The notes beneath the pieces were generated by a model. The model saw nothing but the letters and a program-made list of their open reading frames with translations. It made no database searches and was not told the origin of the DNA. A stretch of DNA of 64,000 nucleotides from Charina bottae (lineage: Eukaryota; Chordata; Lepidosauria; Squamata; Charinaidae), in the NCBI GenBank assembly GCA_023362775.1, contig JALMGJ010000002.1:106692481-106756480 (forward strand). Direction: 5' to 3'. The stretch's first letter is position 1, and every line of letters begins with the position of its first letter. Positions 24,165 to 35,645 of the stretch are shown here, one piece after another. The translations under genes and the position numbers were made by a program.

Positions 24165-27100
24165 CTCCAGCAAAGGAGATCGTTACCTTGTCGTGGTGCT
24201 GGAGCTTGAGCACCTCAATGAAACCATGAGCTAAACCGTGAAGGGACACCCAAGACGGGAAGGTCGTGGCAGAGAGGTCAGACTAAATACGATCCCTGGG
24301 GAAGGTAATGGCAACCCACCCCAGTATTCTTGCCATGAAAACTAAATGGATCAGTACAACCAAAGATATGTCGGTATACCATCGGAAGATGGGACTCCCA
24401 GGTCGGAAGATGGTCAAAATGCTACTGGGGAGGAACAGAGGATACATTCAACTAGCCCCAGATGTGATGACGCAGCTAGCTCAAAGCCGAAAGGACGGCT
24501 AGCGGCCGACGGTGCTGGTGGTGAACGACGAATCCGATGTTCTAAAGATCAACACACCATAGGAACCTGGAATGTAAGATCTATGAGCCAGGGCAAATTG
24601 GATGTGGTTATTGGTGAGATGTCAAGATTAAATATAGACATTTTAGGTGTCAGTGAACTGAAATGGACTGGAATGGGCCACTTCACATCAGATGACCACC
24701 AGATCTACTACTGTGGACAAGAGGACCACAGAAGAAATGGAGTAGCCTTCATAATTAATAATAAAGTGGCTAAAGCAGTGCTTGGATACAATCCAAAAAA
24801 CGATAGAATGATCTCAATTCGAATTCAGGGTAAGCCATTTAACATCACAGTGATCCAAATATACGCCCCAACCACAGGTGCTGAAGAAGCAGAAGTAGAT
24901 CAGTTCTATGAGGATCTGCAGCACCTACTAGATAATACACCAAAAAGAGATGTTATTTTCATTACAGGAGACTGGAATGCTAAGGTGGGTAGTCAGACGA
25001 CACCTGGAATTACAGGCAAGCATGGTCTGGGAGAACAAAATGAAGCAGGACATAGGCTGATAGAATTTTGCCAAGACAACTCACTGTGCATAACAAACAC
25101 TCTCTTCCAACAACCTAAAAGACGACTTTATACATGGACTTCACCAGATGGTCGACACCGAAATCAGATTGACTACATCCTTTGCAGCCAAAGGTGGCGG
25201 ACATCTATACAGTCGGTAAAAACAAGACCTGGAGCTGACTGTAGTTCAGATCACGAACTTCTTATTGCAAAATTTAGAATCAGACTAAAGAGAATAGGGA
25301 AGACCCACAGATCAGTTAGATATGAGCTCACTAATATTCCTAAGGAATATGCAGTGGAGGTGAAGAATAGATTTAAGGGACTAGATTTAGTAGATAGGGT
25401 CCCAGAAGAACTATGGACAGAAGTTCGCGACATTGTTCAGGAGGCGGCAACAAAAAACGTCCCAAAGAAAAAGAAAACCAAGAAGGCAAGATGGCTGTCT
25501 GCTGAAACACTGGAAGTAGCCCAAGAAAGAAGGAAAGCAAAAGGCAACAGTGATAGGGGGAGATATGCCCAATTAAATGCAAAATTCCAGAGGTTAGCCA
25601 GAAGAGATAAGGAATTATTTTTAAACAAGCAATGTGCGGAAGTGGAAGAAGACAATAGAATAGGAAGGACAAGAGACCTCTTCCAGAAAATTAGAAACAT
25701 CGAAGGTAAATTCCAGGCAAAAATGGGTATGATCAAAAACAAAGATGGTAAGGACCTAACAGAAGCAGAAGAGATCAAGAAAAGGTGGCAAGAATATACG
25801 GAAGATCTGTATAGGAAGGATAATGATATTGGAGATAGCTTTGACGGTGTGGTCAGTGAGTTAGAGCCAGACATCCTGAAGAGTGAGGTTGAATGGGCCT
25901 TAAGAAGCATTGCTAATAACAAGGCAGCAGGAGACGATGGTATCCCAGCTGAACTGTTTAAAATCTTGCAAGATGATGCTGTCAAGGTGATGCATGCCAT
26001 ATGCCAGCAAATTTGGAAAACACAAGAATGGCCATCAGATTGGAAAAAATCAACTTATATCTCCATACCAAAAAAGGGAAGCACTAAAGAATGTTCAAAC
26101 TATCGAACAGTGGCACTTATTTCACATGCCAGTAAGGTAATGCTCAAGATCTTGCAAGGTAGACTCCAGCAATTCATGGAGCGAGAATTGCCAGATGTAC
26201 AAGCTGGGTTTAGAAAAGGCAGAGGAACTAGAGACCAAATTGCCAATATCCGCTGGATAATGGAGAAAGCCAGGGAATTTCAGAAAAACATCTATTTCTG
26301 TTTTATTGACTATTCTAAAGCCTTTGACTGTGTGGATCATAACAAATTGTGGCAAGTTCTTGGTGGTATGGGGATACCAAGTCATCTTGTCTGCCTCCTG
26401 AGGAATCTGTATAACGACCAAGTAGCAACGGTAAGAACAGAGCACGGAACAACGGACTGGTTTAAGATTGGGAAAGGAGTACGGCAGGGCTGTATACTCT
26501 CACCCTACCTATTCAACCTGTACGCAGAACACATCATGCGACATGCTGGGCTTGAGGAATCCAAGGCTGGAGTTAAAATCGCTGGAAGAAACATTAACAA
26601 TCTCAGATATGCAGATGATACCACTTTGATGGCTGAAAGCGAGAAGGAATTGAGGAGCCTTATGACGAAGGTGAAAGAAGAAAGTGCAAAAGCTGGGTTT
26701 CAGTTAAACCTCAAAAAAACCAAGATTATGGCAATGAGCTTGATTGATGACTGGCAAATAGAGGGAGAAAAAGTGGAGGCAGTGACAGACTTTGTATTTC
26801 TAGGCGCAAAGATTACTGCAGACGCTGACTGCAGCCAGGAAATCAGAAGACGTCTACTTCTTGGGAGGAGAGCAATGGCAAATCTTGATAAAATAGTTAA
26901 GAGCAGAGACATCACACTGAGAACAAAGGTCCGCATAGTGAAAGCAATGGTATTCCCTGTAGTAACCTATGGCTGTGAGAGCTGGACCATAAGGAAGGCT
27001 GAGCGAAGGAAGATAGATGCTTTTGAACTGTGGTGTTGGAGGAAAATTCTGAGAGTGCCTTGGACTGCAAGAAGATCAAACCAGTCCATACTCCAGGAAA

Positions 27101-27392
27101 TCAAGCCAGACTGCTCACTTGAGGGAATGATATTAAAGGCAAAACTGAAGTACTTTGGCCACATAATGAGAAGACAGGATACCCTGGAGAAGAAGCTGAT
27201 GCTAGGGAAAGTGGAAGGCCAAAGGTAGAGGGGCCGACCAAGGGCAAGATGGATGGATGGTATTCTGGAGGTGACAGACTCAACCATGGGGGAACTGGGG
27301 ATGGTGACGGCCGACAGAAAGCTCTGGCGTGGACTGGTCCATGAAGTCACGAAGAGTCGGAAACAACTGAACGAATAAACAACAAACAGAAC
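24165..27392 (+). mobile_element. Near-full-length BovB (RTE clade) LINE
   Basis: The element is about 3.2 kb, the usual full length of BovB. The 5' untranslated part runs from about 24165 and includes cgttaccttgtcgtggtgct and cccagtattcttgccatgaa, blocks typical of BovB 5' ends. One long frame follows, and the 3' end is a short region ending in an (AAC)n-like tail near 27390. AATTCAT occurs at 24158-24164 and 27393-27399 and may be the target duplication. BovB also supplies the 3' tail used by Sauria-type SINEs, two of which are in this window. BovB is well known for patchy distribution across vertebrates attributed to horizontal transfer. Confidence 0.93.
24346..27228 (+). CDS. BovB endonuclease and reverse transcriptase, 960 codons, premature amber stop
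   Basis: The protein nicks target DNA and copies the element RNA at the nick. The start is the first ATG after an in-frame TAA at 24343-24345. An AP-type endonuclease occupies roughly residues 70-310, with Asn76 in GTWNVRS, Glu104 in GVSELKWTG, Asp209 and Asn211 in TGDWNAKVG, and the SDH triad at 301-303. The reverse transcriptase spans about 500-800: QAGFRKGRGTRDQ, motif A FIDYSKAFDCVDH with Asp655, motif B VRQGCILSPYLFN, and catalytic YADD at 755-758. A C-terminal region with CESWTIRKAERR and ELWCWRKILRVPW follows. The only break seen is TAG at 27226-27228. The same frame stays open to TAA at 27376-27378, and the homologous fragment at 41210-41435 has no stop there. The whole catalytic part is intact. 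Confidence 0.93.
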   Translation: MDQYNQRYVGIPSEDGTPRSEDGQNATGEEQRIHSTSPRCDDAASSKPKGRLAADGAGGERRIRCSKDQHTIGTWNVRSMSQGKLDVVIGEMSRLNIDILGVSELKWTGMGHFTSDDHQIYYCGQEDHRRNGVAFIINNKVAKAVLGYNPKNDRMISIRIQGKPFNITVIQIYAPTTGAEEAEVDQFYEDLQHLLDNTPKRDVIFITGDWNAKVGSQTTPGITGKHGLGEQNEAGHRLIEFCQDNSLCITNTLFQQPKRRLYTWTSPDGRHRNQIDYILCSQRWRTSIQSVKTRPGADCSSDHELLIAKFRIRLKRIGKTHRSVRYELTNIPKEYAVEVKNRFKGLDLVDRVPEELWTEVRDIVQEAATKNVPKKKKTKKARWLSAETLEVAQERRKAKGNSDRGRYAQLNAKFQRLARRDKELFLNKQCAEVEEDNRIGRTRDLFQKIRNIEGKFQAKMGMIKNKDGKDLTEAEEIKKRWQEYTEDLYRKDNDIGDSFDGVVSELEPDILKSEVEWALRSIANNKAAGDDGIPAELFKILQDDAVKVMHAICQQIWKTQEWPSDWKKSTYISIPKKGSTKECSNYRTVALISHASKVMLKILQGRLQQFMERELPDVQAGFRKGRGTRDQIANIRWIMEKAREFQKNIYFCFIDYSKAFDCVDHNKLWQVLGGMGIPSHLVCLLRNLYNDQVATVRTEHGTTDWFKIGKGVRQGCILSPYLFNLYAEHIMRHAGLEESKAGVKIAGRNINNLRYADDTTLMAESEKELRSLMTKVKEESAKAGFQLNLKKTKIMAMSLIDDWQIEGEKVEAVTDFVFLGAKITADADCSQEIRRRLLLGRRAMANLDKIVKSRDITLRTKVRIVKAMVFPVVTYGCESWTIRKAERRKIDAFELWCWRKILRVPWTARRSNQSILQEIKPDCSLEGMILKAKLKYFGHIMRRQDTLEKKLMLGKVEGQR

Positions 27393-27399
27393 AATTCAT

Positions 27400-27559
27400 G
27401 ATCTGGAAAGAATTAGATGCTTAAGAACCACCTTCAACCTTTCAATATTTACGGGATGCTTAAAGTTGTCCCTTTCCTCCTCCTGTTAGCACTGCACTGT
27501 TAGCCACATTAATCCGTTTCAGTAAAAAGTTGTGTAATATTTTAAAATTACCAGATTTT
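27400..27559. other. Unassigned short gap
   Basis: No feature is recognised between the BovB and the L3 tail. Confidence 0.4.
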
Positions 27560-27665
27560 TATTTATTTATTAAAGAAAGTTATATGGCCACCCAACTCAG
27601 TCACAGTGACTCCGGGTGGCTTACAGAAATAAAACCCCAAATACAAAACCCACTACATCCCCACC
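27560..27665 (-). mobile_element. CR1/L3 3' tail fragment
   Basis: An ATTT run is followed by ggccacccaactcag and gtgactccgggtggcttac, the reversed L3 3' end. Only the tail is present. Confidence 0.8.
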
Positions 27666-28163
27666 CAAGATAAATTTATGGAGAAACTTGAGTCTTACAG
27701 TTCACTTCATCTGATGTATAAATTCTTCTCCTATGTTAAATGTATAAGTGATGGCGATTATAGAGAAACAAAAATAGTACAGATAATGACAATCAACAGA
27801 ACAGCCATTATTAATTAGCCTGATTGTCACACTTTATTCCTTTTGACCTTGCTGTTCCTTTTGACCTCACTGTTTATAATCACCCATGCATCAGTATACT
27901 CAGACACTAGCAATGTTTGCATTTAATTATAAATAGTTTTAAACGGGTATAATAGCACTCCACACATGCAATAGTGTATATTGCCCAAGCATAATACATC
28001 TCGTAGTCTTTAATGTGCCACAAGATTGATAACAAGTGAAATATTGTTTTTCTAAGAAAAAAGTTGGTATGGTAGAATATGATTTTCTGTGGTTAATGTA
28101 CTCATCACATCACTCTTGTTGTGCCTCAAAACCAGGAAAATGTCTTTGAACAGAGATTGTGGT

Positions 28164-28246
28164 AGAAGAGAAGAGAAGAGAAGAGAAGAGAAGAGAAGAG
28201 AAGAGAAGAGAAGAGAAGAGAAGAGAAGAGAAGAGAAGAGAAGAGA
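28164..28246. repeat. (AAGAG)n pentanucleotide microsatellite
   Basis: About 16-17 nearly perfect copies form a purine-only strand. Open frames across it on both strands are artefacts of the repeat. Confidence 0.97.
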
Positions 28247-28661
28247 CCCAACAGGTAATGTTTCTCTCACACCACCTCAATTACTAAAGCAAGAAACCAA
28301 CAAATATTTTTTGTGTAATCATTAATGCTAGCTTCCTCAATGTGGTTGCTTTCCAACTGTGTTTGAGTTCTCAAACTCCTAAATAGAGCAAAATGTTCCA
28401 CTGATGATAACTGCATTCCCTTGTTTGCTCATTAAGAAAAAAAAAAGGAAGGGACGATGAAAGGCGAAAATCACAAATATAAACACTGAATATTGTGCTG
28501 AGGCACTTTTAGACCATCACAGAAAATGTGTGATAATGTTCACAAAGAGAGTGCTGATATCAGTTTATATGATGTTTTACCTGCTAAGTTGTGAAAACAG
28601 CTGTTTCACATTCAGTTATAGTGCTGGTAGTTTCTATAATTAGATGTTAGAGCAGAACTTA

Positions 28662-28979
28662 GTAAAGGTAAAGGTTCCCCCTGCACATTTGTGCAGTTGT
28701 GCTCATCTCCGTTTGTTAGCCGAAGAGCCAGCGTTGTCCGAAGACTCTTCCACAGTCATGTGGCCGCATGACACGCGTGGAACGCTGTTACCTACCCACG
28801 GAAGTGGTACCTATTTATCTACTTGCATTTGCATGCTTTTGAATTGCTAGGTTGGCAAGAGCTGGAGCTAGTGTGGGAGCTCACTCCATCACGTGGGACT
28901 AGGAATTCGAACCTCTGAACTTGCAATCTTCTGATCAACAAGCTGGGTGCCTTGCCCACTGAGCCACCACAACCTTTCT
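28662..28979 (-). mobile_element. tRNA-headed SINE, complete, with 13-bp target duplication
   Basis: Identical AGAGCAGAACTTA lies at 28649-28661 and 28980-28992. The right end is a tRNA-like head on the minus strand: the reversed B box appears as ggaattcgaacctc near 28900 and the head ends ccactgagccaccac. The left end is a (GTAAAG)-type tail. The body includes gttgtccgaaga and cacggaagtggtacctattt. The same family recurs at 36299-36426 and 48854-49190, and probably contributes to 20640-20811. Transcription by RNA polymerase III from the internal boxes is the known mode for such SINEs. Confidence 0.92.
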
Positions 28980-29434
28980 AGAGCAGAACTTATCTTTGAC
29001 CAAAACAACTTTGTGCTTAGATTTAAAGGAGAACTGGTGTGTGTTGCCAATTTATTGTCATTTGCAAGAAGCAGTAAGAAACATGGTTTGTTAACAAACA
29101 TCTAAAACTGTTGTACAGAAGAAGCCATTTAAGCCAAAGCTGTTTACTCAGATTGACAGTAAAACTTCCAAAATCTTAAGAAAAATAGTCTTTTCTAAAC
29201 TGAATTTCTTTTAGCTGGAGATGTTCTGGATGAGACCTTGGAAGTTGACTCTTCTGTAATTTCAGTATAATTTCAAAGCATGGTTTTAAAAGATAAATAT
29301 ATTATAATCTCATTTATTTTAAGGTTAAGAAGGAAATTGAAAATGTTTTGTTAACCACATCACACCAAATATTTAATAAAAGTGGGGGATATTTACGAAG
29401 AGTTATGCTGACATGGATTTTATTAAATTATATA

Positions 29435-29487
29435 GTGTGTGTATGTGTATTTGTGTGTGCGCACACACACACACAAATACATACATT
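29435..29487. repeat. Palindromic GT/CA microsatellite
   Basis: A GT-rich half (tgtatgtgtatttgtgtgtg) meets a CA-rich half that mirrors it, including the interrupting ATTT and AAAT blocks. The whole 50-bp tract can fold on itself. Confidence 0.8.
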
Positions 29488-29994
29488 CTAATTTCTTTCT
29501 AATTTCTGTTCAAAAGTCTCCTTCAGTATTTTCATTGTTATAATGTTTTGGAACATTTTACAGGCTCGTAAATCTTTCCTCTACCTAAAAACTTTAGTCC
29601 CCTCGAGTGTCCAGATTTTGAAATCATGCAATTGCTTATCTTTGTTGTGTCTTGTAAAAACCAGAACAGAATATATTTCTCACAAAAAACTGTTTATTCT
29701 TTATAATTAATTCCAAAATCTTATTGTAAAAGTCTCAATATTTCAATTTTATCTGGACCTTTAGTCCATGTATAAGTTTGTAAGATCAAAATTTAGCTTT
29801 TTGCTGTTTATTTCAGATTCTTTTAAATTCTTTAAATTTTTAAATCATAACATTTTCTTTAGTTCACCCAGCATTTTCAAACTTGTCATTCTGAAAGTCT
29901 CTAATAGCTTAAAAGTAGTTAATGAGCAATTTCTCAAAGTGATTAGAAAGTGAAGTTTATGGACTTAGTGTCCTTTAAAAGTCTCAACCACTGT

Positions 29995-30287
29995 TGTGAG
30001 CAAGATGGCTAATCCCATTGTCTCCCAGCACTCAAACCTGTAGGAAACCAGTTTGGTCTAGTGGTTAAGGCACCAGAATAGAAACCAGGAGTCTGTGAGT
30101 TCTAGTCCTGCCTTAGGAATGAAAGCTGGTGGGTGACCTTGGGCCAGTCACTCTCTCTCAGCCCAACTCACCTCACAGGGTTGCTGTTGTGGGGAAAATA
30201 GGAGGAGGAAGGAGTATTAGGTATGTTCCCCACTTTGAGTTATTTATAAAAAGAATAAAGGTAGGATAAAAAATCTAAAAAAAACAA
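29995..30287 (+). mobile_element. CORE-type tRNA-derived SINE
   Basis: An A-box region (ggtctagtggttaaggcacc) and B-box region (gagttctagtcctgcc) are followed by gtgaccttgggccagtcact, the conserved central domain of CORE/MIR-like SINEs. The 3' end reads ttatttataaaaagaataaa. CAACCACTGT occurs at 29985-29994 and 30288-30297 and may be the target duplication, although this would leave about 55 bp upstream of the tRNA-like part. A 3' piece of the same family is at 51110-51226. Confidence 0.85.
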
Positions 30288-30689
30288 CAACCACTGTCCT
30301 GCAGTCTCCTCATGAGGAGCAGCTTTCTGGAGCACATGTAGGTGATCTTCTGTCCTTAACCAGAGAGGTTCCAAGGAACCAGTCTAATCACCAGTTCCTT
30401 GGTCTTTGCCATGGTTGTTGGCTCTGCAGTTTGCCATTCCTCCCCCAGAGTCTCACTTTTCATGAATGATGTGGAAGCTTTGCAGTAAATTTTGTAATCA
30501 GAATTTAGTTGGCAATCAATTATACATCTGAAGACTCTTTCTTCTGTAGCAATCGGTTTAACAGGCAATTATAAGCCAGTATCTTCCTAATATGACACAA
30601 GTACTATGAGAATTTTATGAAGTATTTTATGTATAGGTCTCAATTATTTTATAGGCATCATAGTGATGTAATATGCAAAAATATGCAAA

Positions 30690-30762
30690 TAATCCCACCT
30701 CTTCTTGTGTGGGAGATGGGCGGTGATATAAATGTGATGAATAAATAAATAAATAAAATAAA
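30690..30762 (+). mobile_element. LINE 3' tail fragment (L3-like)
   Basis: The text gtgtgggagatgggcggtga is followed by an (AATA)n tail. This is a short 3' end of the CR1/L3 type. Confidence 0.75.
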
Positions 30763-30839
30763 AAACCACATTACAAACACAAGGATGTGTAACCTTTTCA
30801 CAAGACTTTAATTTTATTTGGTTAACAAGGTGGATCCCA

Positions 30840-32605
30840 GGAAGCACTGAATGTGTTTTTGCATGATGGTGTGATACTGCTGGCATTAAAGGAGGAAGTG
30901 ATTCAACCACTCTTAAATAAACTATCCTGGGATCCAGAGGATTTTGCTAACTGTACAACTGCATAAAATTTTACAGAGTATAAATTATCTTTACCCTTTT
31001 CAGTCTGGGTTCAGGTCTGGATTTTGGACCAAATCAGTTACAATTCTCCTGACAGATTACCTCCTCCTGTTGAAAAGAAGCAAACTGCAACTCTATTGAT
31101 TCTGCTTAAGTCTCAGTGATTTCAATTCTCTTGACCATATTTTTCTCCTGGAACCACCTCTGTGAGTTGAGGAGTTATGGATCCTGTATTACAGTAGTTC
31201 TGCTCTTTCTTGTGGGTAAATTTTCAGAAAGTGGTATGGTTGACTATGCCACTATAATCTGGAAGCTAAGGTAGGAAATATTACAAGGTACTATTTTGTC
31301 CCAGTGCCATTTCACATGTACATGGGGGTGGTCCTAAGGGATTTTGGAGGTACAGTAAATGTCACCAAAATGTTGATAACACTGCTCTAATACTCCATAA
31401 CATCTGAATAGGGAGATGTTGTGCATGTCCTAGACCAAAATGTCAATGAAGATTCTCAGTCATCCAGGTGGAATTGTCTGTAGGTTGAGTCATGGCAACT
31501 GGATTTCTTTCTTTTGGTTGAAAAGTTTTGCTGCTTGTCCAATTAGCTTCTTCAGTCCGGGCAAAAGTTGGTGAGGGGACCATGGAAGACATATATGGGG
31601 TCCCCTCACCAACTTTTGCCCAGACTGAAGAAGCTACTTAGGCAAGCAGCGAAACGTTTCAACCAAAAGAAAGAAATCCAGTTGCCATGACTCAACCTAC
31701 AGACCTTGACCAAAGTTTGGATGCAGTGATGTGGTAAACCATAAGCCATAAACTGACTGCATCCAGGCAAGATGGATAATTTGGGATGGTTTGGGAACTG
31801 GGGAATTCAGCTGCTCAATTTGGGGTGGCACTTCCTCCAAAAGAACAGTACTTTGGTACTGCGACTTATCAATGCAGGCCAAAGTAACCTCTTGGAGGGC
31901 CATGGCCAATTTTGGTTGGTATAAAAACAATGTCCTTTCCTGGTTAGGGGCAACCTAGTTCCCATTCTTCACATAGGGGTAGCATCAGGTTTGGATTAGT
32001 GCTTTTATGAGGAGCTTCCCTTTTGTTTGGTTTGGAAGCAGCAGCTGGTGCGCAGTGCAGCAGGCAGGTTGCTGAGAGGGATGCCTGAGTCTGCATGTGT
32101 TACACCTTTGCTGAGGTAACTGCTCTCACTGACAATTATCTACTGATGCAGGTAAAAGGGTTGGGTCATGATGTTCAAAGCCCTAAGCCCACTGTGTCCT
32201 CTTGGATCTCCTTTGCTGTTTTGAGCTTCGTCTGTCACTGGGATGATCAGTGAAAGTCTTGGTACCTGTACTCAGAGCTCCTTCTTGTGCTTGTATCTTC
32301 TCTATGGTGGTGCCCACTCTCCCTAAAGTCTCCCCCCCAAAAAAAATCAGTAGGCACCTACAATTACATCCTTTAGGTTGCTTAAACTCACCTCTTTACA
32401 CAGACCCTCCCATGTTGGAAGCATTTTGTTTTCTTTTCACTTCCGTTCCTCCTCATCTCTTGTGTGACCATTTTAAATGCAATATTATTTATATCGTTTA
32501 ATATACTGTTCTATATTTACAGGTGCTTTCATTGTAAACTGCTTCAAGATGTTTTTAACATAGTAACTACTACATAAATATATTAAATAATAAATCTGGC
32601 TCAGG
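30840..32605 (+). mobile_element. Old CR1/L3 LINE, split by a Penelope foldback
   Basis: Translated fragments keep the order of the L3 reverse transcriptase. A QSGFRSGFW-like block is followed by a degraded motif A near 31100-31130. A NPGKMD-like block then appears after 31740 and an L3-like 3' end (cattgtaaactgcttcaag, ataaat) near 32530-32605. Many stops and indels make it clearly older than the 13640 and 20868 copies. It is interrupted at 31440-31707 by Penelope-derived sequence. Confidence 0.7.
31440..31707. mobile_element. Penelope-like element terminal repeat in foldback form
   Basis: Two arms, 31477-31581 and 31599-31703, are reverse complements of about 105 bp separated by a 17-nt loop. 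GACCAAA is repeated at 31433-31439 and 31708-31714. The arm sequence (gactgaagaagctacttagg, gcgaaacgtttc) matches the terminal repeats at 60681-60792 and 63451-63598, where a Penelope reverse transcriptase begins next to the repeat. No coding region is present in this copy. Confidence 0.88.
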
Positions 32606-35021
32606 TTATTAAAAAAATAATAAAGCAATTTGGAGATTTCTTATTTATTTTTCTCTTTTGCAATGGCCAATAAACATGCACGGTCAGTTTCATTTGGTCA
32701 TGGGTGTCCCACTGGTGGAATTGTTCAAGGTTTTTCCCAGAAACACACAAAATGCTGTTTATTTTAAGCTCAGTCTGATGGCAAATGAAGGCCTTTTACT
32801 CTACAGCATTACAAAAAAATTATTTCAGCTTCCATGTTTAGCTTCCATATTAATTTCTAACTGCAGCAAGTGATTTTATGCTGCTTTTAGGTATTTATAT
32901 TTAATTTAATTGCTTGGATATTTTGATCCTGTAAAAAAGCCATCTACAAGATCTGTTGCTTTCATCAAAATGATGAAGTGGACATTGTGACATTGCAGTG
33001 CAAGTTTAAATGCTGCATTGTTTAAAATGGGCAAAACTTGTGCCATGATGGCATAATTCTTGTTTTTTGATTGGCTGCCCCCTTAACCACCCTACTCCCA
33101 TGGATGCCTCTGCAATTTGTGAACTACTTTGAGAATTTTATTACAGGGAAGGTATATGTTCTTAAAGCAAATAAGACAACAAAAAAGCTGGTCTCTAATG
33201 GAGAAGGGGCTAGTTCTTCTTCTACATGGCATTACCTTCAGCACTCCCCCCACCTCCTGTGAATATAGGACTCAAAGCTGATTGGAGAAAATGTCATGAT
33301 TCTACCAGGAAAAGCTGTGGAAACAGTCCTTGAGTATGAAGTGCTTTTCACTTCTATAACTTTTAGGATTAAACCCAAATACACAGAGATGCATATAGAT
33401 GGTTAATTAAGTATGATAGGGAAATTTAAAAGAATATCTAGAATGGAAAGCAATACCTTCTGTTTGTCTCTCTTGCTCTCTCTTTCTCTACACACACACA
33501 CAAACATTATCTATCTATGACACATATATGAAAAGAACTATTTTCTGGAAGAAAAACATCACCATTAGTTTAATGAAATTCTTATTTTACATGTAAAAAA
33601 ATAACTACCAAAGGAAATAGATACAAAGCATTTTAAAAAATGGAGTGCATATAAAATAATAATTTGAGGCAATTAAATTATGCTCCTGCTGAAAGTGTAG
33701 ACATATTAATTAATAACTATATATTAATAGCCATAAATAAATAACCATAAGAGCAAAATGAGCAAACTCATTTGAATATGCTATTTATCTTCCTCTTCTT
33801 TAGTGTCAGTGCCACCTGCTACCATCAACAGATTCTACAGCGTCTTCATTTTATCAGAGCCAAATGACATTTTGCTTGATTGCACAAAGATATTCAAATC
33901 AAAGTATAACCAAAACTGAAAATACTCAAATTATACATTGAATAGAAATCATAGAACAGAATAAAATATTACCGTTTAGCAGTTGCCTAGACTGGGAGAT
34001 TAAAAAAAGAAAAAGATCAGGAAGAAGGCCATCTAAAGTGCATCTGTTATACTTTTAAGAAAACTGGCAGTGTAACAGTTTCCCCATTCCTAGACCAAAA
34101 GCTTAACCACCATACAGCCTTGGTTCTGAACTTTTGTATAGTATTTCAATGAACTCTTCATGTTTTCCCATCTTGTGATACTGCTAATGTTTTAGAATGC
34201 AACAGAAGAATAGGAGAAAGCAAGTGGTTCTTTTGCCAGAAGAAAAGCCTGCTTGTGTGAAACTGCCCTATATTTAGTACACTTTGGATAAAGAATTCTT
34301 TATAGACAGTATTTCTCTACAGACTAGAATTCCCCACATGCTCAGGTGTCTAGTGACTTCTTCATATTATGTTAAGCAAACTTTGTTAAATAAGACATAG
34401 TGGTTGGTTCACACAAAATGCTAAACCATTTATCATGGTTTATACTCCACAATGTCTGGTTTCACACAACATGCTAAGCCAACATCAAAGAAATTATATT
34501 TCTTTGCATTTTGCTTTAGTGCAATGTGTGAACTTAGATGGTACGTAGCTGTGTCAGTATGTGCCAGGAAAAAAGTATGAAGCATCTCTCATTCACTATA
34601 TTGCAAAATAGCATTTTGCTACCTTCCTAGTTTATGGAACATTTATTTATGGTCTGTTTCTTCTGATTTATACTAAACCATTTCTCCATCATTTTTCAAA
34701 AACCATGAAGCTATTTCTGGAGGATAATCATAAACTTCTGGCATCATCTCTTCCTCTTCCTCTTCCTCTCCCTCTCTTTCTCCTGGATAACCTGAATGAA
34801 CTTGTTGAACCTTCTGTCATTGAACCTTGAACCTTCTGTCATTTGATAAATTCTGCATTTGTGCTCAAATTAGCAGTTCTTCCTATCTGTTTTAGCTGCA
34901 GTGAAATAAGAATAACACAAGAAACCACACTTGAACCTCCGATATCTAACAGGTGAAAGCAGAGGCTTAATTAGATAATAGGTCTAATCATTATTATACA
35001 AACGTCTTGTGGGCAAAATCG
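32606..35021. other. Unassigned AT-rich stretch
   Basis: No domain-bearing frame is present. Short CA and CT runs lie at about 33470-33505, and a near-direct repeat of tcacacaaNatgctaaNcca lies near 34410 and 34460. Nothing else is recognised. Confidence 0.5.
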
Positions 35022-35645
35022 AAGTGATTGCTTCTTTTTTAAAAAAAATTAATAGTAAATTTTATTAAGCTTCAAAGAAAGAATAAAAACTACAATAAAA
35101 ACAAAAAACTAAAAAAACTAAAAAAGTGCAGAAACAGAAAAGAAGAATTTTCTTTTTAATTTACAGAAAGATGTGGCTTCCGACTTTTAACAGCAAGGGT
35201 ATACAAAATTTCCATAATCAATCTCTTACTCTATATTAATCCAAAACACCACATTATTTCTATAAATCATTCCCCTTTAACACATAATAAAAATCACTAA
35301 GTAGAGTTACTCCTCCCCTTTATATTAAAATGAAGAAAAAAAATTCATATAAACCTCCTAAACATCTTTTTCCCCTCCAAAAGATAAATCATATTTAATT
35401 ATTCCCTTCCTACCACTATTCTATACATTTCTGTCTACTATAATAAAAATCAAATTGAAAGGCACATAAATTGTCATCTATTATACTTAATGGTATGACA
35501 ATTTTAATAATCCCAATCTTAATAAACCCAAAATCTTAATAAACTCAAAAAAACAAAGCCAATTCAAAACAGTAAATCCAAATCTTTAAAGGCAAATAAC
35601 ATCAGTCAAATCCTTAAAGCAAACCAAATAAACATTCTTCAATCC

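Noticed and set aside
24346..27228. BovB reading frame as a host gene
   Set aside because: The protein is wholly endonuclease plus reverse transcriptase with LINE ends on both sides. There is no sign of domestication.
28052..28325. Repetitive frames on both strands over the AAGAG tract
   Set aside because: A pentanucleotide repeat is open in several frames by nature. This is a microsatellite, not a gene.
28880..28979. tRNA-like sequences with B boxes (also near 20740, 36360, 46570, 49130 and 54820)
   Set aside because: They are the heads of SINEs with tails and target duplications and do not look like genuine tRNA genes.
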